From NCBI GenBank assembly GCA_010645155.1, contig JAAGOF010000055.1, forward strand, positions 1,012,313 through 1,076,312: a DNA stretch of 64,000 nt. Reading direction: 5' to 3'. The DNA comes from Tigriopus japonicus. Taxonomy: Eukaryota; Arthropoda; Copepoda; Harpacticoida; Harpacticidae. Within the stretch, counting starts at the first letter, position 1. Every line of letters starts with the position of its first letter. Under the pieces are notes generated by a model. It saw nothing but the letters and a program-made list of their open reading frames with translations, ran no database searches and was not told where the DNA came from. The position numbers were made by a program, and so were the translations under genes. Positions 22,741 to 30,968 of the stretch are shown here, piece by piece.

Positions 22741-23928
22741 GCGAAAAAAGTATAAAAAACTACCAAAAAAGAACCCACATGAATAATATCGCCAAAATAG
22801 ATTATTTAAATCTTGGGAAGTTCCAACATTTCTTAAAAAGTTTATTCAATTCACTCAAAACCGGAAAGGCTTATGAGGATCCACGGTCTCAAATGCCATT
22901 TTTTTTTCTTTCTTTGACATTTTATTCCATTTTTGAGACCGAAATTCATACATACCTATATTATTTGCTTAAAATGTCTGAACAGGTCAAAATTCTCTTC
23001 TCTGCCTCAATTTGTCTCTTTTTGGGCGAATATGATTTAATCCACTTGAAGCCTTTACTTGTGAGTTGTCGCAATGAATTGCCAAGGGTTATGTTTGTTG
23101 ATACCAAGGATTTTTGGTAACATAAACCCATTTTTCTGCACTTTTGCACTTTTCACCCTTATTTGCACTTTTTATTTACGTTTTTGGCCAAAATTGACAA
23201 ATTGTTAAGAAAATGTAGTGGCTTTTGAAAGGATTTTTAGTTTCAAGATCAAATTTTGAACTAGTCGAAAAAGCTTGCATTTGCAATCAACCATTCTTAG
23301 CACCTTGAAGAAACATGTGCATTTCAAACGCAAACCTCACACTTTATTCACCATATTGGCTTTGGCTATAACTAACATCCTGTTTACTAAACTAAAGATT
23401 AGACAAAAGAATCTCATTGCATACAACCAACAAATAGCAAACCTAAAGAAACTCATGTTATGGTAATGGAAGGATCTACAAACAATATAGATTGCGGAAT
23501 TAGGTTTGCTGCCTACAAAGATCGCTATTTCTAAAAAAGACCGTTATAAATTTAAAATCATCAAGCTAAGGATACGTCAATGTAACAGTACACATTGTTT
23601 AATTGACTTGGAGATATGACCTTTAACTTCCAAAAGTATTTGAGAACAGTTTTGATGTAATGCACTGATGTTGGGAAATCTTTATTTAAGACCCTTTGTG
23701 ATGTGGAGCAGATCCAAAATTTAAATTCCGGAACCAATCTGATCCGAAAAGTCACCAAACCGACCCTGACCTGACAATGCAAACTCCTAGCCCGACCCTG
23801 ACCCCACATTAAAATTGTGGCCTGACCCGACCCGGTACTGTAAAATTCATCAAATATGATGTATGTACATAGGGTATAGTTAACAAAGGAAAAATTAAGA
23901 TTAAGAGCCAAAACAGAATACCTTAGGG

Positions 23929-24162
23929 CAGGGGTCGGCAACCACTTTTGGGTCAGGGCCCACCAACTTTTTCTGGGGCCCATCAGATGCTGGAAGGTTC
24001 CTGGGCCCACAATTCAATGCTCAAAGAGCTCTGGGCCCATGAATATGGTCTATGAATGGCTCTCGGGCCCTTTATTTTGGACTTTCCACATACCTCCTGG
24101 GCCTACCATAGACCATCCTTGGGCCCACAGGTGGGCCGCGGCCCAACGGTTGCCTACCCCTG
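23929..24162. mobile_element. hAT MITE with exact 8-bp target duplication
   Basis: Left end CAGGGGTCGGCAACC, right end on the minus strand CAGGGGTAGGCAACC. The ends are flanked by the perfect 8-bp duplication CCTTAGGG (23921-23928 and 24163-24170). The inside is GC-rich ('gggcccac' repeats) and non-coding. The CAGGGGTCGGCAA terminus is a well known hAT superfamily end. At 234 bp it is a non-autonomous copy. Confidence 0.9.
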
Positions 24163-24279
24163 CCTTAGGGAGACATGTCACATCATGCAAGGTCCCTGCA
24201 TCATGAAGCAGCGAGAACTGAAGCAAGAAAAATCACTCTTTACACCTATGTAATAAGTAGTATTACTAACAATTTTTAC

Positions 24280-24470
24280 CCTTCCCATAAATATCGAAAA
24301 TGCAGAAGACGGACCATGCGAGAAATATTTGATTGTGACCACTACATTTCGTGCAATATGAAAGAACATCATATTCTATCCAATGGCAATTGTACCTGCA
24401 CTATTTGTGGTGAGCGTCTTCACCAATTTCATTTTCTTTATAACTTTTGTGATCAAAAGGATATTTGAGA
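24280..24470 (+). pseudogene. Possible LINE C-terminal remnant
   Basis: The plus-strand frame ends NGNCTCTICGERLHQFHFLY, which resembles the CTVCQSPLHFFHVH end of the LINE fragment at 20280-21208 (CxxC followed by spaced histidines). No reverse transcriptase core is attached. A short, weak match. Confidence 0.3.
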
Positions 24471-24688
24471 TCCATCGCAAATAACAAGAACATAAGCATA
24501 CTTGTAAATGTTACGTGGTCCTTTGTACGGCACTTACAATTTCCCAAATAAATTGTTTCTTTTTTAAATTTATGAAAAACCACTTCGAACAAGCAAAGGA
24601 GAAATCTTAGTGTAGATCCTCACAAATTACTACAAAACAACGAAAAAATTGTTATTTGCATCAAATGTGCAAGTAAGTTATGCCAAAG

Positions 24689-25138
24689 CAAGAAGCACTG
24701 AAATCATGGAGTGGGAGGCTAGCAATGGGAATAATGATTTTCAGTAAGAACAATTCAATTACGTTCTTCTGCAAATGAGACCTTGCATATGTTGACAAAA
24801 ATACGTGTTTTAATTTTCAGCTCAATCAAACGTCGGAGACAAAAGTTACGCTCACTCAAAGTTCAGTGCAAATCCTACCGAGAATCAGTGAACTAGCCCT
24901 TTTGTGGTAATCGTTTTACCACAAAAGGTCGAGTTCATTCATTCTACGCTCTCTTCAGTACATGAGTTTGAGAAGGCATAACTTTTCTCTCCGGCATTCG
25001 ATTGGGCTGAAATTTGAAATTCGGGTTCTTCTCAATGCAAGCCAGGTCTCATTTGCAGAAGAACGCAAATGGTTCGTCTCTGCTGGAAATCATAATTCTT
25101 ATTGCTAGCCTCCCACTCCATGATTTCCGTGCTTCTTG
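24689..25138. mobile_element. 450-bp palindromic element, copy 2 (inverted)
   Basis: The same element as 19704-20153, in opposite orientation (the central loop reads 'gtggtaatcgttttaccac'). It is flanked by near-identical 7-mers GCCAAAG (24682-24688) and GTCAAAG (25139-25145). It ends 46 nt short of the UGT4 stop codon, so it may lie in that gene's 3' UTR. Confidence 0.85.
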
Positions 25139-25173
25139 GTCAAAGAAACAACTAATTTGTCACCAAAGTTTTC

Positions 25174-25179
25174 TATATT
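25174..25179 (-). terminator. Degenerate poly(A) signal position of UGT4
   Basis: UGT4 has AATATA at the position where UGT3 has AATAAA relative to the stop codon. No canonical hexamer was seen between this site and the adjoining 450-bp element. Confidence 0.35.
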
Positions 25180-25184
25180 TTTCA

Positions 25185-27091
25185 TTACGAAAGTTTAATT
25201 TTCTTTGTTTGTTTGTAACAACACCTCGAGATTACCAAAAACAACATGGTAAAAATGACAATGGGAACCAAGACGAGAAATGCTACCACATCTAACGAAT
25301 GGTATTGCAACCAGTTGAGATGACGATGAGCCGGTTTTAAATGTGGCGCGCCTTTGTGTCGAATCAAATGTTCCACGTGGTAAACAGCTTTCTCGAGAGG
25401 TGACACCAAGTTGTCAGTAAAGAGTTGTCCATAATGTTGAGCATTGTTTTTGAATTTGGGATCCGTTAGCAGTGCCATAATAGATTGCCTAAAATTAAAG
25501 GAAATGTTCTTATATATTAAGACTTACTTTGTGGGGCATTACTAAACTGACAAATAAGTTGACTTGCCGAAACTGTTTACAAAATTCTTCATGGAAAAAT
25601 TGGCAGATCAAATTTCATTTAAACTGTAATTTTATAAACTATATTAATCATTGACTCTCTTTACAGGGAATCCCATTCCTTGTAGCGGTATTANNNNNNN
25701 NNNAACCCTCTGAACGTTAGAAGAAGTTAGAGTAAACTTACTTCAGGTCTTCCTCTGTCAGGGTGGCCCATTCCAATGTCAGACCATAACCCAGTCTTTC
25801 AGCAATGTTGGCATTTCCAGGCTGATCAGCAAACCCCGGAATGTATAACATGGGAACATGTCCGCTTAATGACTCTTCAGTGCCAAGCAATCCTCCATGG
25901 GTGATGAAGAGTTTCACATTTGGATGAGCCAAGATATCTTGTTGCGGACACCACTTTCTTAAAAGCACATTTTCGGGTTTGCCTTCCATTTCGTCAGTCT
26001 CCCATTTCAAAATAACACGTTGTTTGAGTGTAGAGAACACGTTGATGAACATTTGACGGATTCTTAGGGGCATTTTACTCCCAGACAGAATCTTTAAAGA
26101 AAGACAATTGTCAATTTTCGGTGGATGTTTTGACGGGTATGTTAAGAAAAACTTACGGAACCAAAGGCCACGTAAATAACCCCATCTGTGGCACCTTCAA
26201 TCCAATCGTTAAGGTCTTTGGGTAAAGGCTTGGGATCACCCAAATGAAGTCCACCCACAAACTCCATATTTGGGTTGATCGGCCGAACACCGTCAAAAAT
26301 GGGATGACCATTGGCCAAACAAAAGTCCATTTCCATGGCGGCTTTGTACAAGTCCACTTGATACTTGCCATTGGTTATCTCATTAGCGTGTTGTTCCAAT
26401 TTTGGAAAAAGATACCAACTTGATCGGGCAAAGGCGTGGACTGCAACAAAATTGACGACTCTTTGGAAGAAAGTCATCTCTTGTGAATAAGGTAACGACT
26501 CAAAGGGAATGTAAGAAGGATCCAAGGGGTTTCCCATAAAGTAGTCTGCCCATGGAAATCTGGAGCCAGGAAAAAGAAGCATGCTTGGCGTGTTGAGAAT
26601 CTCTTTGATGAAATAGAACCCAAAATCGATATTGAAAACGTGAATGATGGCCAGATCAAATTTAGGCTTCTCGTTGTAAATCTTTTGGAAACCAGGATGA
26701 TAGAACGTCTTATTTTGACTCTGAAGTTAGACAATACTTTAGTATTTGTCACTGAACAAAGTGCCTTTTCCCTTCTTACATTCAGTAGGAACTCCAGAAA
26801 TTCCGTGAGATTGAAAGAATATTTTCCTGCAAGGATCTCCTCTGACTTCATCATTGTTTCTAACCCTAATCCAGTGACGTGCAAATCAACATTGGACAAA
26901 CCATCCAGGGTGGGGTCTTTGTTGGGGGTGAAGATGGTCAGTGAATGACCTTTCTTCGCCAAGGCCAAGGCCAAAGGTCTCCATACATTCCAATGGCTCT
27001 TGGATCCAGCCGGCATGTACATGAGAATAGAACCGGCGTGAGCGCTGAAGAAAACACTGAATAGCACGAGACCCAAAACTTGAAGATTCAT
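25185..27091 (-). CDS. UDP-glycosyltransferase (UGT4 of cluster)
   Basis: Coding exons are 27091-26780, 26720-26157, 26091-25742 and 25488-25185, all with GT-AG borders and lengths of 312, 564, 350 and 304 nt, giving 509 residues. The signal peptide begins MNLQVLGLVLFSVFFSAHAG. GSKSHW puts the likely catalytic His at 33. The UGT signature WCPQQDIL, ITHGG and DQPGNANIAER is intact, and a membrane helix and a KxKxx tail close the protein. Intron 3 holds a 10-N assembly gap. The gene is very like UGT3 in coding text and promoter block, pointing to a recent duplicate pair. Likely an ER-membrane conjugating enzyme of unknown acceptor. Confidence 0.93.
25694..25703. other. Assembly gap (10 N) in UGT4 intron 3
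   Basis: Ten unknown bases. The preceding 'tccttgtagcggta' matches 14 bases of the SINE tail at 29058-29225, so a SINE copy may span or abut the gap. Confidence 0.95.
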
Positions 27092-27228
27092 TTTAGATGT
27101 TGGTGAAGTCGAAGAAAGAGTGTTACAACTAGTCTCGTTCGTATTTCGGAACGGTTTGAAGTAATGGCCAAAACTTGAATGTTTCCTCGTTCATATCTCT
27201 CAATAAGATAGTATGTGCTAAACTATGT

Positions 27229-27301
27229 GGCCGGCCGGAATGCCCTTTGGCGAATTCGTACTTCATTGATCTTTCAACTTCACACACATTGACCAGATAA
27301 G
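27229..27301 (-). promoter_or_regulatory. Conserved upstream block of UGT4
   Basis: Contains 'ggccggccggaatgccct' and 'ttgaccagataag', the counterparts of the UGT3 block, at about 138-210 nt from the start codon. The outer part carries a GATA-type site. Confidence 0.55.
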
Positions 27302-27997
27302 GATTATGTTTAAGTGCATATTTAGTTGCTGTTTCTCGGAGTAGCATAGTGTTAGCTAGATATTTTTGTGCTCAATGCTCCAGATAACTTTATTGTTACT
27401 GTAGTATGGCCGAGTGTTGTGAATGACTAGATGCTTTATTCATTTACATGGAGGATTATATATACATGGATATATATGACTAGACCGAGCACGAGCATAT
27501 AAATAAGAGCAAGGCGGGAATACTACAGTGACTTATTGCAAAATATGTAATCAGTAACGGAATGAAAGCAAGAAAAAAAGTTATAGGTTAGACTATTTTA
27601 GACTAATTTATAGGTTCTGAACAGGTTAGACGACATTTAATCAACATATTTATATATTTTTGGATTTTATGAGTCTTTTATATTTTTCTTTTTTCTTTTT
27701 CTCGTTTGACATGTTCTTTGTGTTTATTGTATCAAAGTAAAAAGATAATCCAACATCGTTCCTCAAGATATTGATTGAAGCAACAAATTACAGGGTGATT
27801 CATGAAAAAACGGAACAGAAAACAATCCCCGTAAGTTAGAAATTGGCGGATTTACAAGGAAAAATGTTAAAAGCACAAAAAGTTGCGCCGGATAATAATT
27901 GCCAGGGTTCATGTTTCTTGCGTGGCTTTACTCTGGTTTACTCTTTGTTGTTTTGGCTTCGCAGTTGTGATCTGATGAAGATTGTCCACTGTCCACT
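27302..27997. other. Non-coding stretch upstream of UGT4
   Basis: AT-rich DNA with short 'tatatatacatggatatat' motifs near 27459. From 27791 it carries 'tacagggtgattcatgaaaa', an end-like sequence whose partner I could not find. No gene is seen. Confidence 0.4.
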
Positions 27998-29009
27998 CAG
28001 TGTTGCTAGATGCTAGGTAATTACCCATTTCTGGGGTAATTTTGACATAAATTGGGTGCAAGTTTGGCCATTACCAAAACTCTAAAATTTGGGGTAATTT
28101 GCTCCATAGATGTGAAAAAGTGAAATTCCCGCTTTTTTCAATAACTTTTCCTTAACAATCAACATTGCCCAAAGTTGAAATTTTACATAATTATGACAAC
28201 ATTTGGAAACAAGGGAAACCAAGTTCCTTCAAACCTCCTTGAATTAGGAAAAGCGATTTTTTGTCTAAATCTAGTTTTTGGGGCAAAATGTGTCTCTTTG
28301 CCTAATGAAAAGATATCAAAGAGGCATTAATCTTGAGTCGAAAATGGGAGGAATGATGTTAGGGCGCTATTATTAGAGTGGCCGAAAATATTCAATCTAA
28401 AAACTAAATTTTAAATACTAATTAAAAAAGATATCAAATTAATTGATAATAAGTTTATATGTAACAGCTAAATAAAAAACACTAAAATTTTCATGTAAAG
28501 TTCAAAATACTGATCGACTACTGATCAAAGAAAAATAGAAAGTGTTAAAATTGGTTCTTCTCAAGAGTCCTTGTTGCATTGGTTTTAACATTTTTTGCTG
28601 TCCAAGATTTGCGAAAGTTTTAACCCCAAAATTTTAGTTTATTTCTTGTATTAGCTACATTTATCCCAATTTTTTTTCTTTATTAAAAATCGTCAAAGTA
28701 ATGTGCAAAGCTTAGATGACCAAATTCTTTTTCCAAGGTTCTATCCCTAAAATTTGCTGTCTATCAGTAGTAAAAGTTACAAAAATGGAAAAAGTCGATA
28801 AATGTAAGTTCTCTTTTAAGGTTGGGAGAATGTTTTCTCCCAAAGCATTTTTGTAGCAAAAATTCAAGGAATATACTAAAATCATAGACGTTCTTCAAAT
28901 AATTAACGAAATAACCCAAAAACAATGAATTTTCTTTAATTTTGGAAGAACTTGCCAAAAAATTTAAAATCTGCTGATAATGCAACACATCTGAAAGCTC
29001 ATCTTCATT

Positions 29010-29360
29010 TCTTTAACGTGCAGTGAAACCACTCTGGTCAACTCACTGGTGATATCACAATATTTATTTATTTATTTTTTTTGGTTGCGGATTTTCTACT
29101 ACCGCTACAAGGATTTTTCCCGACAGCTTCAATCCGATCCCCAACAGGATTCGAACCTACGCCGTCTGGGGAAGCACTTACACTCGGCTCTTATAATAAC
29201 GCATTAGTACGCGCGGCCACTCTGTATTGTATCATGTTTCACATTTGACATGTGTCACATGTCACCAATATGTGATACCACATATATTTTTATTTTTATA
29301 CAACCTGACATGACCTTGAGTCGCAATGAACAATGACAAATAAAAATTAACAAATAAAAT
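29010..29360 (+). mobile_element. LINE 3'-end fragment, interrupted by a SINE
   Basis: The start 'ctctggtcaactcactggtgatatcac' parallels DNA after the LINE at 21215. The end 'tgacatgaccttgagtcgcaa' parallels 17870-17890. The middle is split by a tRNA-derived SINE. Confidence 0.55.
29058..29225 (-). mobile_element. tRNA-derived SINE
   Basis: On the minus strand an A-box-like TGGCCGCGCGTACTAATG (about 29203-29222) is followed by a B box GGTTCGAATCC (29147-29157), then a non-tRNA tail ending near a T-rich stretch. The A-to-B arrangement is that of a tRNA with a long variable arm, but stem pairing is poor. A retroposed SINE head is more likely than a working tRNA gene. Confidence 0.6.
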
Positions 29361-29679
29361 AAATATTCGTCCATTTCATTACCTTTTTTTGGCCCCTCTG
29401 TCATGGTTAATACTTTGTTAGAGCCTTGTCTGGGTGTTTGTTAGATTATTTTGTGTCTATGGCTGGTTCAATTGTTGGGATAATTTTACCTCCAAAATGG
29501 GGGTAATTTTGCAACTTGGGGAAAACTTTTAGGGTAATTTATGGCGTAATTTGCGACTTTTCTGGGATATTTTCCAAAAAAAATTCTGGCACCACTGTGC
29601 CCCCTACGAGGGGATATTACAGCTCCAACAAGAAGCATTAATTTTTACCTCACCCTTGGGAATGGCCGCAGGTTCGCTC

Positions 29680-30300
29680 TTTTAAGTTGTCAAAAGCCGT
29701 AACTATTGCATGTAAGTTAATACCAGAACACAGTGTGCATTTGAGCTCAAGAAGTCATTTTTAAATTCCAAATTTTTTGAGACCACTTTTGAGGTGTAAT
29801 GTAATACTGCATATGACTTTGAATTCTGTTAATGAGGCCACAGGCAAAAATACGTTATATGGTCACTTAAAACATACTTAAAGATAACTGTTTGAACATT
29901 TTCTTCAATCCAATTCTTAAGTAGTCTTATGGGTGTGTCTTCCTAAAATATTGTCGAAATCTACTCAGCCGTTTTTCTACATTGATGTAATGACCCTCTT
30001 GTATGATCCTTGGAGAATACCGATCAAAAAGGCCGTTGTAAATAGATCTGCGAAATAGATTTCCAAAATGTTTGAAAACAACACTGCTCTTAGTCAAAGT
30101 GATTTTTCAAATAGTTATTTTCAAGTGTGTTTTAAGTAACATAATAGTGTTTTTGCCCGTGACCTATTTAACCGGATTCAAATAAATGTTCTGCATTGCA
30201 TTCGCATCTCAAAAGTGGTCTCAAAAGTTTTTGGAATTTAGAAATGACTTCTTGAGCACAAAACCACACCGTGCCAGAGTTACCAAAAGCAACAATTTAC
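29680..30300. mobile_element. Fold-back repeat with about 220-bp arms
   Basis: The left arm (29680-29905) and right arm (30085-30300) are inverted copies. They share 'gctcaagaagtcattt', 'tgagaccacttttgag' and 'ggcaaaaa'. A spacer of about 180 bp separates them. No frame is present. The outer ends and target duplication are not resolved. Confidence 0.7.
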
Positions 30301-30394
30301 GGTGCCGTCAAAAGAACTTGATCAACTTCACCTGAACATGATGGGATTTGAAAAGAATGCTGTTGTTTTTGGCTGCCAGAGAGGTCGATCGTAA

Positions 30395-30469
30395 CTATGG
30401 ACGAAGAAGAAGCCCATCAAAGAGAACTTGGAGGATTCTTATTCAAAGGAGAACCCCCAGATAATACGT
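30395..30469 (+). CDS. Possible short coding exon, unknown
   Basis: An ATG opens a charged 24-codon frame (MDEEEAHQRELGGFLFKGEP, then PDNT), closing at TAA inside a donor-like AC-GTAAAT. It could be the first exon of an unidentified gene, but no downstream exon was found and a SINE follows. Low confidence. Confidence 0.15.
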
Positions 30470-30574
30470 AAATTTATTGTAGGTCCTGGAGAAGTTACAC
30501 ATGGCTCAATTCACCCCTCTAACCCTGTACTTACTGGGGATCTTGCTCGGCCATGTTTTATGGTAATGTGTCAA

Positions 30575-30680
30575 TCTGAGGGAGGAGACGTGGCGTCGTG
30601 GTTAGCGCAGTTTCCTATAGTGAGAGAGGTCCCAGGTTCGATTCTCCTCCCCGACCTTTCAAAGAAACTTTTAGACGTTA
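30575..30680 (+). mobile_element. tRNA-derived SINE (second type)
   Basis: An A-box-like TGGCGTCGTGGTTAGCGCAG (30591-30610) is followed by a B box GGTTCGATTC (30635-30644). The T-stem halves do not pair well, so it is a tRNA-related SINE head, not a functional tRNA. The non-tRNA body probably runs on to about 30830. Confidence 0.5.
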
Positions 30681-30968
30681 ATTCACACCCACAGACGGAG
30701 AACCATTCTGATACCGGACATGAGATTGCCTATCGGAACAATTTGGACGATGTGATGGCTGCCTTCGCTGGCTGGGCGAGGCTCAACCCTCCGACCCAAG
30801 CACCAACAATCCAAAAAAATCCCGGAGTTTTTCCAATTCATAATGAAATCTTATTTCACTATAGAAAAGTACTTAATTTTGTATTTCATTCTTAACAGGG
30901 CTAATCTAGGGGAGCAGTAGTTTCGAATATGTTTTCATACGCAAAACATTTTAATTTCGACATGGATC

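Larger units (their letters stand above)
27998..29597. mobile_element. Putative hAT-like element carrying nested LINE and SINE pieces
   Basis: Left end CAGTGTTGCTAGATGCTAGG, right end on the minus strand CAGTGGTGCCAGAATTTTTT. The flanking 8-mers TGTCCACT and TGCCCCCT agree at 6 of 8 positions. 'Ggggtaatttt' type motifs recur near both ends. LINE 3' DNA (29010-29360) and a SINE (29058-29225) sit inside it. No transposase is recognised. Confidence 0.5.

Noticed and set aside
29147..29222. True tRNA gene on the minus strand
   Set aside because: Boxes are present but stems are poor and it interrupts LINE DNA.
30591..30660. True tRNA gene
   Set aside because: A and B boxes are present but the T stem does not pair and a non-tRNA body follows, so a SINE is more likely.
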